DNA of 64,000 nt from positions 434,001-498,000 of the forward strand of contig JAJUGU010000001.1 in the NCBI GenBank assembly GCA_029265815.1, given 5' to 3'. Numbering within the stretch: position 1 is the stretch's first letter; the number at the start of each line of letters is the position of its first letter. This DNA comes from Anaerolineaceae bacterium (GTDB taxonomy: Bacteria > Chloroflexota > Anaerolineae > Anaerolineales > Anaerolineaceae). Below the pieces are notes generated by a model. The model worked only from the letters and a program-made list of their open reading frames with translations. It did no database searches and was not told the origin of the DNA. Of the stretch, positions 33,372 through 42,160 are shown one piece after another. Made by a program: the position numbers and the translations under genes.

Positions 33372-33542
33372 TTACCAGTTGATCTTCTTGACGTGATTAT
33401 TCATGCTCACTGTCAATTTATGGCGGCCTCTGGCACGTCTTCTTTTTAATACTTCGCGCCCATCAGCAGTTGCCATGCGTGAACGAAAACCGTGCACACG
33501 AACGCGTCGGCGAATTCTAGGTTGGTAGGTCCTCTTCGTCAT
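33372..33542 (-). CDS. rpmH: 50S ribosomal protein L34
   Basis: 56 residues from ATG 33542 (GGAAG 7 bases upstream); the in-frame upstream MRGSR is probably not translated. The product [20 protein letters not shown] with [24 protein letters not shown] is a textbook L34. It is the first gene of the rpmH-rnpA-yidD-propeller-yidC-jag operon. In most bacteria dnaA and oriC lie just upstream; here the trkA genes do. Confidence 0.95.
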   Translation of the reverse strand: MTKRTYQPRIRRRVRVHGFRSRMATADGREVLKRRRARGRHKLTVSMNNHVKKINW

Positions 33543-33590
33543 TCTACTTCCTCTCAATTATCAGCTTGGTTATTAAATCCGCAAAACTGG

Positions 33591-33619
33591 ATTATACACT
33601 AAGGTTGACTTCTGGTCAA
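33591..33619 (-). promoter_or_regulatory. promoter of the rpmH operon
   Basis: Minus strand TTGACC (33619-33614), 17-bp spacer, TATAAT (33596-33591). Strong consensus, as expected for a ribosomal protein operon; leader about 45 bases. Confidence 0.85.
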
Positions 33620-33625
33620 AGGTAT

Positions 33626-34300
33626 TTACGGATGATTGGGCATGGCGAATAATTCAGCCATTTGTCTGGCACCTTCTGAATCAGTGATTGCCAGCACTTC
33701 ATCATCAGCTTGAATAATGGTAGAGCCTTGAGGCAGAACAAGCTCTCCTTTTCGAATCACAGCTGAAATAACACATTTTGCTGGTAATTTTAACTCTTTG
33801 ATCTGCTTCCCAACCGCCTTAGCATTCTGCGGTACTTTTTCTTCTACGAGCGAATACTTGCCACGCCTGAGTTTTAGTAAGGTCATCATGTCTCCCAACG
33901 ACATTTCTTCCTCGATCAAACGCGATAGAATTTCCGCCTGGTTGACAGCCACATCCACTCTGAATTTTTTATCAAACAACCAGGCATTGCGTGGATTGTT
34001 CACCCTGGCAATGGTGCGTTTTACACCATAATGCTCTCGAACCAGGTAACACAGCGCTAGATTATCTGCATCTGATGGTGTTGTGGCTGCAAACACATTG
34101 GCATGCACAATATCTGCCTGTTCAAGAATATTGGTGTCAAGCGGATTTCCGGCAAAAATCGATTCTGTAGGGATTTCTTTATGGATTCGAGTCAAAATAT
34201 CCTTGCGATATTCGACCAGATTGACTTTATGGTTGATACTGATTAAAGATTTGGCCAGTTGAGTACCAGTGCGTCCACCGCCAGCGATTACTACAAACAT
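33626..34300 (-). CDS. TrkA-like RCK protein (potassium transport regulator), second copy
   Basis: 224 residues from ATG 34300 (GGAAGG 9 bases upstream). N-terminal Rossmann fold with VVIAGGGRTGTQLAKSL (GxGxxG, residues 5-12) that binds NAD or ATP, and a C-terminal TrkA_C domain (about 140-220) ending with STIIQADDEVLAIT. RCK proteins gate potassium channels and transporters on the cytoplasmic face. It is 1 base from the upstream RCK gene (34302). With the KimA-like permease upstream the three genes form an operon. Confidence 0.88.
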   Translation of the reverse strand: MFVVIAGGGRTGTQLAKSLISINHKVNLVEYRKDILTRIHKEIPTESIFAGNPLDTNILEQADIVHANVFAATTPSDADNLALCYLVREHYGVKRTIARVNNPRNAWLFDKKFRVDVAVNQAEILSRLIEEEMSLGDMMTLLKLRRGKYSLVEEKVPQNAKAVGKQIKELKLPAKCVISAVIRKGELVLPQGSTIIQADDEVLAITDSEGARQMAELFAMPNHP

Positions 34301-34301
34301 A

Positions 34302-34961
34302 TCAACCTTCCTTCCTGCTCTTAAGATTCTTACGGGTATCGCTGATCCCTTCCATCGTTGCTGCAACAGTCAATACATCTCCCGTTTTCAACACGGTATC
34401 CGCTTCAGGAAGAATGGCCGCTCCAGCACGCGTGACTGCCAGCCATTTGCATTCATTACAGGTGATCAGATCGCTAACCTTGTTACCGTCCCATACGGCA
34501 GGTATTTGTAATTCATACACCTCGACTTCTCCGTTGCCTGCGCTGAATACGGTCCGCACCTCTGAGTCTGACAATAACTCTTCCACCCGCTGCGCACCCC
34601 AGCTCGTTGAACTAACCACCTGAATATTGAATACTTCAAATAATTTTCTCAGTTTTGGATCGTAATTTCTGGCGACCACAACAGGCACATTGAATTCCGT
34701 TTTTGCCACATGGCTTACGACTGCATTAAGTGGATCATAATTGGTTACCGCGGCCATTGCATCACAGCTTTCGATGCCCGCACGAATGAGAATATCTTGA
34801 TTGAGGGCATCACCTTCTAGGATGCGTCCCTCAAATTCTGGTGGAAGATTATTAAATGCATTCTTGTTTTCATCCACTACTGATACCTGGTGACCCTGTT
34901 TATAGAGATTGTTCGCCAGCTCTGCACCGATTCGACCACAACCCACAACAATTATTTTCAT
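34302..34961 (-). CDS. TrkA-like RCK protein, first copy
   Basis: 219 residues. MKIIVVGCGRIGAELANNL carries the nucleotide-binding GxGxxG (residues 7-12), followed by DENKNAFNNL and LEGDALNQDIL; the C-terminal TrkA_C domain (about 140-205) ends at DTVLKTGDVLTVAA. It shares architecture with the next gene, so the pair could form a hetero-octameric ring. It starts 12 bases after the permease stop; stop and next start are 1 base apart. Two different RCK subunits beside one APC permease is worth noting. Confidence 0.88.
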   Translation of the reverse strand: MKIIVVGCGRIGAELANNLYKQGHQVSVVDENKNAFNNLPPEFEGRILEGDALNQDILIRAGIESCDAMAAVTNYDPLNAVVSHVAKTEFNVPVVVARNYDPKLRKLFEVFNIQVVSSTSWGAQRVEELLSDSEVRTVFSAGNGEVEVYELQIPAVWDGNKVSDLITCNECKWLAVTRAGAAILPEADTVLKTGDVLTVAATMEGISDTRKNLKSRKEG

Positions 34962-34973
34962 AATTCCTCGAAT

Positions 34974-36920
34974 TTAATGTACCTGGTATGGAACTTCCAT
35001 GATCACAATATCTTTACGTGACATTAATACTTTCCGCAACGTGTCCGCAGTGCGCGCGTGCAGCCAACTGCTCGCTGAATGCCTGGGTATAAATTGCGGG
35101 ACTACGATACTGATCATTTCATTTGGCTTCCGATTTCTATCGATCTCCTCGATATACTCCAGCAGGGGTTCAATAAATAAGCGGTAAGGAGATTCAATGA
35201 CCATCAATCGATAACCATCACCCCACATCTCCCATCTTTCTTGTAATTTTTTCGTTTCCACAGGATCAATAGAGACATGCACGGCAGTGATATCATCGGA
35301 AAGCGTCTTTGCATACCTCAATGCTGCAAGTGTGCCTTTATGAACCCCCCCCAGCAGTAGTAAAACACGTTGATTGGCGATGCACACTGGTGGAGAATAA
35401 TGTTCCAGAGAAAGATCTTTTGCTAATCTCGAATAGTGTCGATGGACCAGTGAAAAAGTAAATACCAATAATGGGATGAGGATGATTACCACCCACGCGC
35501 CGTCAGTGAATTTTGTAATGGCAAAAACGAACATCACAATCGTAGTAACAATCGCTCCAAGACCATTGATGATCATTTTGTGCAACCAACCCCGATCCTC
35601 ATGGAGTGTTGATCCTCGTTCAATGATTGTTTCGCCTGATTTCAAATTCCTGGATTTCCACCAGCGTCTTGCCATTCCCGCTTGAGACAGTGTAAATGAC
35701 ATAAAAACTCCAATAGCATAAAGCGGGATTAACCTAGTGACACTGGCTTGAAATACGATGATCAACAAACTGGATATTATTGCGAGCGCGACAATCCCTT
35801 TTGAAAAGACAAGACGACTTCCACGATAAGTTAACTGCCTGGGTAAATAACCATCTGCCGCCGCGATTGCTGCCAGACGTGGAAACCCAGCAAAAGCAGT
35901 ATTTGCTGCCATGATCAAAATAATGGTTGTAGCAGCAATCGTCAGAAGGTAGAAGATGCCCCGTGAATTAAAAACTGTTCTGGCAAGCTGTGAGATTACA
36001 GTTTCTTCCTCAGAAGGTAATACTCCTACATAATTTCCAAGGAAAGAGATTGAGACTAAAAGGCTTCCCAGTATGAGTCCCATGAAAATCAGGGTTTTTG
36101 CCGCATTATTGCTACGCGGTTCTTTAAAAGCAGTCACTCCATTAGAGATGGCTTCTACACCTGTTACAGCCGTAGTACCAGAAGCGAATGCTTTTAAGAT
36201 CAAGAACAAAGAAACGGGTTCCAAAAGAGTGTGTGCTTCCATCAGATCTGTCGGAGGAGAATCCACCACACCCAGAGTTCCCATCAACAATTTAACAAAA
36301 CCAACAACCATGGTTGTGTACAACATTAAAAGAAAGAAATAAGTTGGAATGGCAAAAGCAGTTCCAGACTCTTTGACTCCCCTCAGGTTGATCACCATCG
36401 CCAAGAGCACAAAAACAACCGCTACGACAACCTTGAACGGACCCAGTGCTGGAAATGCCGAAACCAGTTGAGCTACACCAGAAGACACAGAAACTGAAAC
36501 CGTTAGAATGTAATCAGTCAATAAGGCTGCTGCTGCCGTTTGTGCAGCCAGGTCATTGATATTATCGCGTGCAACGACGTACGCTCCGCCGCCATCGGGG
36601 TAGGCATGAATGGTTTGCTGGTATGAAATAACCAGGATAGCCAATAAAACACATATACCGATTGCGATCGATACAGAAAGATGCAACGCGGTCATTCCTG
36701 CTGCAGCAAGGATGATCAACATCTCCTGCGGTGCATAAGCCACTGAAGACATCGCATCTGAAGAAAAGATTGCTAATCCTAGAAATTTTCCAATCGTCTG
36801 GTGAGGAGCATCAGCCGTTGATAGCGGCCTTCCAATAAGAAAATGACGCCAGTTTTTCTTTGGAACGTAATCTGTAGCACGACAAAAAACGGTCGTTCCA
36901 CTCTGGTCTTCTATGCTCAT
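34974..36920 (-). CDS. APC-family permease, KimA-like potassium importer
   Basis: 648 residues, about 12 membrane helices in residues 45-480, then a cytoplasmic C-terminal domain of about 150 residues (USP-like: VLLLLGGVHKGTLAALRYAKTL). The N-terminus GRPLSTADAPHQTIGKF and FSSDAMSSVAYAPQEMLIIL is that of KimA (YdaO) rather than of amino-acid permeases. KimA is a high-affinity potassium/proton symporter. Adjacent RCK genes support a potassium role. In Bacillus kimA is controlled by a c-di-AMP riboswitch; I saw no such leader in the 160-base upstream region. Promoter at 36963-36991. Confidence 0.85.
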   Translation of the reverse strand: MSIEDQSGTTVFCRATDYVPKKNWRHFLIGRPLSTADAPHQTIGKFLGLAIFSSDAMSSVAYAPQEMLIILAAAGMTALHLSVSIAIGICVLLAILVISYQQTIHAYPDGGGAYVVARDNINDLAAQTAAAALLTDYILTVSVSVSSGVAQLVSAFPALGPFKVVVAVVFVLLAMVINLRGVKESGTAFAIPTYFFLLMLYTTMVVGFVKLLMGTLGVVDSPPTDLMEAHTLLEPVSLFLILKAFASGTTAVTGVEAISNGVTAFKEPRSNNAAKTLIFMGLILGSLLVSISFLGNYVGVLPSEEETVISQLARTVFNSRGIFYLLTIAATTIILIMAANTAFAGFPRLAAIAAADGYLPRQLTYRGSRLVFSKGIVALAIISSLLIIVFQASVTRLIPLYAIGVFMSFTLSQAGMARRWWKSRNLKSGETIIERGSTLHEDRGWLHKMIINGLGAIVTTIVMFVFAITKFTDGAWVVIILIPLLVFTFSLVHRHYSRLAKDLSLEHYSPPVCIANQRVLLLLGGVHKGTLAALRYAKTLSDDITAVHVSIDPVETKKLQERWEMWGDGYRLMVIESPYRLFIEPLLEYIEEIDRNRKPNEMISIVVPQFIPRHSASSWLHARTADTLRKVLMSRKDIVIMEVPYQVH

Positions 36921-36962
36921 AATCTTTCATCACACTTTCTAGTAATCAAGGCAAAGGCAGTG

Positions 36963-36991
36963 ATTATACAACCATTATAAAAACCAATCAA
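36963..36991 (-). promoter_or_regulatory. promoter of the KimA-RCK operon
   Basis: Minus strand TTGATT (36991-36986), 17-bp spacer, TATAAT (36968-36963). Leader about 35 bases with weak ribosome site GTGATGAAAG. Confidence 0.75.
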
Positions 36992-37094
36992 TCCACCATA
37001 ATATACATCATATCATTATTTTTTTCTGAGGATATTATAAGAGCCCCTGGTGTGAGGTTAATGAGTGCATTATTTTCTCTATTTCAACCAGATA

Positions 37095-38357
37095 CTACAC
37101 CGTAATGATGCCATTGCTATATATAGTCCCTACGACCCAATCAATACAATTACTGCGATCCTCGGTTGAAGTAGACTGAAACTGAAGGTAATTGTCGCTT
37201 AAACCATGCAATAACCACCGTCCATTTGATTCCTGCTGTGAAGTCTCCCACAATACCGCAAGTTCCTTCCCAATAAAATTTCTGGCAAACCTCTGGGCAT
37301 CCTCTTCGAGAACTGAACGCATCCTTTTACTCCGCTCAATCGTAATGCTGCCATGAAGTCTGCCAGGTAACCTGGCTGCAGCTGTGCCCTCTCGCGCTGA
37401 AAAGCGAAAGACATGTCCGCCTGCAAAACCAATTTTTTTCACAAATTCGAGGCTTTCTTCAAATTCCTTTTCAGTCTCTCCGGGAAAACCAACAATAATA
37501 TCGGTGGTAACCGCCAATCCAGAGATCATCCTGCGTGCGGTCTCTACCAGACTGCAGAATTTTTCCGGCGTTGTGTTACGCACCATACGATGCAACACTC
37601 CGGCTGAACCTGATTGCAGTGGTAAGTGAAGATGACGACACATCCGTTTATCTTGCCAGAGAGTAAAAAACTCCTCGTCTAAATCCCACGGTTCTGTAGA
37701 CGATAATCTAATCCTCTCAATAGAAGTTTCATTCAATAAATAGCGAACTAACCATGCCAGATTGCGTTTCTCTGGTAGATCTCTCCCCCAAGCTCCAAGG
37801 TTTACTCCAGTCAAAACAGCTTCATGTGCTCCGCCAGCTTCTGCAGCGCGAATCTCATCCGCGATTATTTTCTGGTCAATGCTCACACTCGGCCCGCGTG
37901 CGATCCGGGTAATGCAATAGGTGCAATAATTATTGCAACCATCCTGTGCTTTTATAAAAGCACGCGTTCTCTTATGTATGCCCGGAAGTGGTTTCCGAAC
38001 AATTGGTTCTAGATCATAAATTTCCGGTAAACCAGACAACAAGGATGGAATTTTGGCTTTTTCATCATTTGTAATCACCTTTGTTATTCCTGGCAGTTCC
38101 ATCGCTGCCCCAGGTTCGAGAGTTGCCAGGCATCCCGTCAGGATGATCTCAGGGGCTCCTGCTCGATAAGCCTGCCGCACTTTCTGACGTGAATCTGATG
38201 CTGCTGCTGCTGTTACTGCGCAACTATTGATAATTACCAGGTCAGCGTCTTCTACACTTTCGGCAATACCATACCCTGCAGCTCTTAACTGCGCTGCCAT
38301 GAGTTCAATCTCTGCTTGATTTAGGCGACAGCCGACGGAATCAAAATAGACTTTCAT
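37095..38357 (-). CDS. mtaB: tRNA t6A methylthiotransferase MtaB
   Basis: 420 residues. MTTase N-terminal domain with three Cys (SVGCRLNQ, INSCAVTA, LTGCLATL), radical SAM domain with AQDGCNNYCTYCITRIARG (CxxxCxxC, about residues 140-150) and a C-terminal TRAM-like part (ELAVLWETSQQ). These mark the MiaB/RimO/MtaB family; the motif RARIARGPSVS-like sequence and length fit MtaB, which adds methylthio to t6A37 of ANN-decoding tRNAs. It binds two 4Fe-4S clusters. It follows the lipoprotein gene by 3 bases. Confidence 0.9.
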   Translation of the reverse strand: MKVYFDSVGCRLNQAEIELMAAQLRAAGYGIAESVEDADLVIINSCAVTAAAASDSRQKVRQAYRAGAPEIILTGCLATLEPGAAMELPGITKVITNDEKAKIPSLLSGLPEIYDLEPIVRKPLPGIHKRTRAFIKAQDGCNNYCTYCITRIARGPSVSIDQKIIADEIRAAEAGGAHEAVLTGVNLGAWGRDLPEKRNLAWLVRYLLNETSIERIRLSSTEPWDLDEEFFTLWQDKRMCRHLHLPLQSGSAGVLHRMVRNTTPEKFCSLVETARRMISGLAVTTDIIVGFPGETEKEFEESLEFVKKIGFAGGHVFRFSAREGTAAARLPGRLHGSITIERSKRMRSVLEEDAQRFARNFIGKELAVLWETSQQESNGRWLLHGLSDNYLQFQSTSTEDRSNCIDWVVGTIYSNGIITV

Positions 38358-38360
38358 TGA

Positions 38361-39014
38361 TTATGGTTGAGTAACCCGCAGGTTATCGAAAAGCACCTTA
38401 ACACCCGGTGTATCGTATGCCCCGGCAACTAGTCCAATCTTGCCCTCAGTAAAAGAATCATCTTTAACCTCGGCCAGAAGCACATCATTGACGATCAGGG
38501 AAAGGATATCGCCCTTGCATACAGCCTGGATGTGGTTCACCACTCCCCCCTGACGGATTACTTCACTAAAATTCATATTACCTTCTACTGAGGACATCAC
38601 CATTTGACCGTCAATCATTTTGTAAATCCCATAATACCCATCATGGCTGATCATAAAACCGTAATAATTGTCATTATCTTGAAAACGGCAGATTACTCCC
38701 AGAGCATCATTGGTGGGACCTGAAAGAAGGACAGCATCGACATCAATTTTTGCATCTGTAAAACTTTCTCCGTTCACCGACCAGAAAAGATACTGGGGTA
38801 GATTCACGGTGATTACCATACCCTCATATTCAAAACCAATGCTGCCGCCTTCCCTGCCTAAAGTTCCCCATCCGGTAGGCGAACCAGAAAAATCATCTTC
38901 AAAAAGCACTTCTCCAGGCTGAGTTGTAGGGTGAACATGCGTGAATGATTTGATCAGCTCGCATGCAGTTAATAGAAACAGACAAAGGATGATGGCGATG
39001 GTTTTTTTAAACAA
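38361..39014 (-). CDS. lipoprotein with concanavalin-like (LamG/DUF1080) domain
   Basis: 217 residues. TTG start at 39014 (GGAG 13 bases upstream). Signal peptide with lipobox LLTAC (Cys at about residue 18). The mature part begins FEDDFSGSPTGWG and ends VKVLFDNLRVTQP, the frame of the DUF1080/LamG jelly-roll domains that bind sugars or polymers. I see no catalytic motif. Surface-exposed, lipid-anchored. Unrelated in function to mtaB downstream but cotranscribed; -10 TATAAT at 39058-39053 upstream. Confidence 0.8.
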   Translation of the reverse strand: MFKKTIAIILCLFLLTACELIKSFTHVHPTTQPGEVLFEDDFSGSPTGWGTLGREGGSIGFEYEGMVITVNLPQYLFWSVNGESFTDAKIDVDAVLLSGPTNDALGVICRFQDNDNYYGFMISHDGYYGIYKMIDGQMVMSSVEGNMNFSEVIRQGGVVNHIQAVCKGDILSLIVNDVLLAEVKDDSFTEGKIGLVAGAYDTPGVKVLFDNLRVTQP

Positions 39015-39052
39015 AGTGATTCTTCTCCGGTATTCTGTCTATCTTGAAATCT

Positions 39053-39058
39053 ATTATA
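39053..39058 (-). promoter_or_regulatory. -10 box of the lipoprotein-mtaB operon
   Basis: Minus strand TATAAT (39058-39053), no clear -35 box; leader about 33 bases. Confidence 0.45.
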
Positions 39059-39070
39059 CCTTCTCGAAAA

Positions 39071-40486
39071 TTATTTACCTCCATTTTCGATTAGAAGTCG
39101 GTCAGCCATATCCCGTAAACGGCTTTCTTCAGCCACTTCAATCGCCCTACGTAAATAATCGAAGGCGATTTCTTTTTCGCCTCTATAGATATGTACCTGT
39201 CCCAGGTGGATTAAAATCGCTGCCTGGTCAGGATCGAGTGCATCTGCCTGAAGGAAGTATCGTTCTGCGCTGTCCAGGTCTCCCAGCAACATCAATCCAG
39301 TTCCCATCAAGTCAAGCAATGCCGGTGAATTTGGATTAAGCAACAACGCCTTCCTGGCGGCATCCAATCCAATGGTATTAACCTCATAATTCCGGCTGAT
39401 GCTGAACATGGCCAATGCTTTCCATGATACCCAATTTTCTTCATCCATTTGGATTGCGGTTTGATAGTGTTGCAGAGCGTCTTCCAATTCACCCATCTGC
39501 GCCAGTATATTCGCAGTCTCGATCTCCCACACCACTGCCGAGGGGTTTGCTGTCAGCGCACGTTTTAAATACTCTAGCGCTGCTTCAGGTTTCCCCTGCC
39601 GGTTGAAATAAAGAGCGGCAAGTCCGTTTACCATCTCACCTTCCGGATCAAGTTTCATGGCTTTTTCCAGTGCTGGAAACCCATCTTCTCCCATTCGTTG
39701 CAGTGCCTCAGCCAATAAAGCCTGACCAATCGCATTATCGGGATCAATATCAACAGCCTGCTGAAATGCATGCACTGCCACATCCCACTCCTCAATTTGC
39801 GCAAGCGCTTGCCCGATGTAAATAAATCTTTCGACAGTGCCTGCGATATTTTTTGTATTATCAAGCAGATCCAAGAGAATTTGCGCTCCCATTTGCCGCC
39901 GGACATCAGCAAGCGCAACCTGTAAATATTGACGGGCGCTGTCTGGTTCTTGTGCTGCCAGTTGGATACCTAATTGGTAGTTCAACTCGCTGTTCATCGA
40001 ATCCAGTGGATAAGCAGTTAATAAAGTGTTCAAAGCGCCATAGGTGTCATTCATCTGCCGCTGAAGAGTAGCGGTTTGCATCAAGATAAACACATCTCGT
40101 TCTGCACTCAGCCCGCGCAGAACTTCTCTTGCCTGAGTTTTCTCATCCAATCCCAGGAGGGCATCAGCCAGCCAGACCTTACCTTGAGAATCTAGTTGAC
40201 CTAAAGAATCAGCGTGTTCAAAGGCATCAACAGCCTCTTCTAAATCTCCATCGTTCATAAATAGCCTGCCGGCTCTCTGCCAGAGATCTCCTCGCCATGG
40301 AGAAAACTGAAGCAGTTTTACGCTGTTCTCGATCTCCATAGCGGTATCTCCAGAGAAGTATGCGCTTTTAACCTGATATGAAGCTTCTAAATAATCTGCT
40401 GCAAATGGAGAAATTGGAATCATAAACACAATTCCGAATGGAAAAAGGATCAGAAAAAAACTCAAGAGCTTCTGTTTTATATTCAC
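39071..40486 (-). CDS. TPR-repeat protein with N-terminal signal anchor
   Basis: 471 residues. GTG start at 40486, supported by TATAAT 7 bases upstream. N-terminal hydrophobic segment LLSFFLILFPFGIVFMIPI (residues ~6-24) suggests anchoring and an extracytoplasmic location; then about ten TPR units from residue 55 to the end (for example GRLFMNDGDLEEAVDAFEHADSL, AVHAFQQAVDIDPDNAIGQALLAEAL, LIHLGQVHIYRGEKEIAFDYLRRAIEVAE). It has no enzymatic domain and is presumably a scaffold. No Shine-Dalgarno sequence. Confidence 0.85.
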   Translation of the reverse strand: MNIKQKLLSFFLILFPFGIVFMIPISPFAADYLEASYQVKSAYFSGDTAMEIENSVKLLQFSPWRGDLWQRAGRLFMNDGDLEEAVDAFEHADSLGQLDSQGKVWLADALLGLDEKTQAREVLRGLSAERDVFILMQTATLQRQMNDTYGALNTLLTAYPLDSMNSELNYQLGIQLAAQEPDSARQYLQVALADVRRQMGAQILLDLLDNTKNIAGTVERFIYIGQALAQIEEWDVAVHAFQQAVDIDPDNAIGQALLAEALQRMGEDGFPALEKAMKLDPEGEMVNGLAALYFNRQGKPEAALEYLKRALTANPSAVVWEIETANILAQMGELEDALQHYQTAIQMDEENWVSWKALAMFSISRNYEVNTIGLDAARKALLLNPNSPALLDLMGTGLMLLGDLDSAERYFLQADALDPDQAAILIHLGQVHIYRGEKEIAFDYLRRAIEVAEESRLRDMADRLLIENGGK

Positions 40487-40492
40487 GAGATA

Positions 40493-40498
40493 ATTATA
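40493..40498 (-). promoter_or_regulatory. -10 box of the TPR gene (leaderless GTG start)
   Basis: Minus strand TATAAT (40498-40493), with TTGAAA 19 bases further upstream (40523-40518). The GTG at 40486 coincides with the expected transcription start. Confidence 0.5.
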
Positions 40499-40560
40499 CC
40501 TACCGAATGCTCTCAGTTTTCAAGGCTATATCATCACAAGAATTTAACCCGATAAGGTGC

Positions 40561-40589
40561 TTGACATCGATTTAACTGCATGGTAAATT
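40561..40589 (+). promoter_or_regulatory. promoter of the cold-shock gene
   Basis: TTGACA (40561-40566), 17-bp spacer, TAAATT (40584-40589). Leader of about 60 bases, as is common for cold-shock genes. Confidence 0.75.
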
Positions 40590-40657
40590 ATTTTTATTGT
40601 AAGCGGTGAGGGGTTCACAACCTACCGCAATCATTTTTGGATATGGAGAGTTATAGA

Positions 40658-40870
40658 ATGGCAGAACGTTTTGTAGGGACCGTAAAGTGGTTTAATCCCG
40701 CCAAGGGGTACGGTTTCATCGGTCGCGATGGAGCTGAGGATGTCTTTGTCCATTTTTCTGCCATCCAGATGGATGGCTATAAGGTTCTGAAAGAGGGTCA
40801 GCAAGTAGAGTTTTCTGTTGAGACAGGTCCAAAAGGACTGCAAGCAGCCAATGTAAAGGCGATTGAGTAA
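40658..40870 (+). CDS. cold-shock protein (CspA family)
   Basis: 70 residues from ATG 40658 (GGAG 10 bases upstream, inside the in-frame extension MDMESYR, which is probably not translated). The single cold-shock domain has [18 protein letters not shown] (RNP1) and DVFVHFSAI (RNP2), with the aromatic patch that stacks on single-stranded RNA/DNA. Length is standard. Monocistronic with its own promoter and terminator. Confidence 0.95.
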   Translation: MAERFVGTVKWFNPAKGYGFIGRDGAEDVFVHFSAIQMDGYKVLKEGQQVEFSVETGPKGLQAANVKAIE

Positions 40871-40890
40871 TCCTTTAGCCTTTGAGAAGT

Positions 40891-40920
40891 AAAAAGCAGA
40901 GCCAATGGCTCTGCTTTTTT
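40891..40920. terminator. bidirectional terminator between csp and patB
   Basis: AAAAAGCAGAGCC (40891-40903) and GGCTCTGCTTTTT (40907-40919) form a perfect stem with a 3-base loop; six T follow on the plus strand and five on the minus strand. Confidence 0.88.
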
Positions 40921-40924
40921 AGTT

Positions 40925-42068
40925 TTACAAACTATGAATGGCTTCCGCCATTCTTTCCAATGCTAATGTTAAAGTTAAGCGAGAGCAGGCAAAATTCAAG
41001 CGCACAAATCCACGACCGGGTTCGCCAAAATCTGCCCCATCATTCAGGGCAACTTTTGCCTGTTCCAGGAAAAATTTCTGCGGTGGTAAAGGCAGATTCA
41101 AATCACGGCAATCCAGCCAGGCCAGGTATGTCGCTTCGGGTTTGACCATTTTTATTTGCGGGATGTTCTTTTTTTAGATAGTCAGAAAGAAAATCTCTGT
41201 TACTTTCCAGTAATTTCAGCACTTCCTCCAACCATGCACCACCATTACGATAAGCTGCTTCTGCAGCTGTCATTCCCATGATATTTACCCATCCTAGCAA
41301 TCCACGACGCGAATACTCAATTTTCTGTCGTATCTCAGGATTGGTGCAAATTAACACAGAACAGGCTAAACCCGGAATATTGAAAGTCTTACTCGGAGCC
41401 ATCAACGTCACTGTATGGGCAGCGATTTCAGGATCAATCGACGCTATTGGTAAATGATGGTGCCCTGAATAGACCAAATCGCAATGGATCTCATCCGAGC
41501 AGATCACCACACCATGGCGCAAACAAACTTCCGCCATCCCGCTGAGTTCCTCCTGTGTATACACCCTCCCAATTGGATTATGCGGATTACAAAGCATAAA
41601 ACAGCGCGTATCAGCCGCAAATGATTTCTCAAAAGCATCCAGGTCAATACCATATTTGCCATCGGTGTTCAATTTAATTTCATTAAAAACGCTATGAGCC
41701 CCGGCATTTTGCGGAACGGTAAAAAATGGTGGGTAAACTGGTGTCTGGATCAGGATGGATTGTCCTGGCTTTACGACTGCCTGACTTACTACATTAAAAC
41801 CAGAAATCACACCAGGAATGAAAAGTATATCGTCTCTGCTGATCTTCCAACGATAGCGCTGATCCATTCGTTCGACAAGCAAATCTTTAAGTGTTAAAGA
41901 ATCCAATCCGTATCCGAACACGCCATGTTCTACACGCTTCTTTAATGCTTCGATCACCTCTGGGGGAGATGTAAAATCCATGTCTGCAATCCATAATGGA
42001 AGAACATCCTCACCAAACACTCCCCATTTGATGCTGTCTGTTTTTCGGCGATCAGGCGTATTGATCAT
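40925..42068 (-). pseudogene. patB: PatB/MalY-type C-S lyase (aminotransferase fold) split by a frameshift
   Basis: The minus strand encodes a PLP aminotransferase-fold enzyme in two frames: residues 1-~302 in the frame ending at 41103 (DTPDRRKTDSIKW-like start, ADMDFTSPPEVIEALK, NPHNPIGRVYT, SDEIHCDLVY, APSKTFNIPGL with the PLP Lys), and the C-terminus (PEATYLAWLDCRDL ... GFVRLNFACSR) in the frame ending at 40925. The break is at a run of seven A (minus strand, 41175-41169). Removing one A joins the halves as YLKKNIPQIKMVKPEAT, the normal family sequence, giving about 380 residues. The enzyme would cleave cystathionine or cysteine. It may be a sequencing error, a decayed gene or slippage-rescued. 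AAAGG precedes ATG 42068. Confidence 0.8.
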
Positions 42069-42145
42069 CTCATCTACCTTTCAATAAATTTTTAACTGCA
42101 GGCATTATATCCCCAAACCAGAGGAATGCTTTCATCATCCATATC

Positions 42146-42154
42146 TGATATACT
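42146..42154 (+). promoter_or_regulatory. extended -10 promoter of the methyltransferase gene (leaderless start)
   Basis: TGATATACT at 42146-42154 (TGn plus TATACT), ending 7 bases before ATG 42161, with no Shine-Dalgarno sequence. Confidence 0.5.
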
Positions 42155-42160
42155 CATTTC

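Noticed and set aside
33558-33625. Possible oriC next to rpmH, as in many bacteria
   Set aside because: Only 68 bases with a promoter, no DnaA-box cluster, and dnaA is absent; trkA-like genes lie upstream.
36921-37094. Possible c-di-AMP (ydaO-type) riboswitch before the KimA-like gene
   Set aside because: The leader after the -10 box is only about 35 bases; no conserved riboswitch motif is seen.
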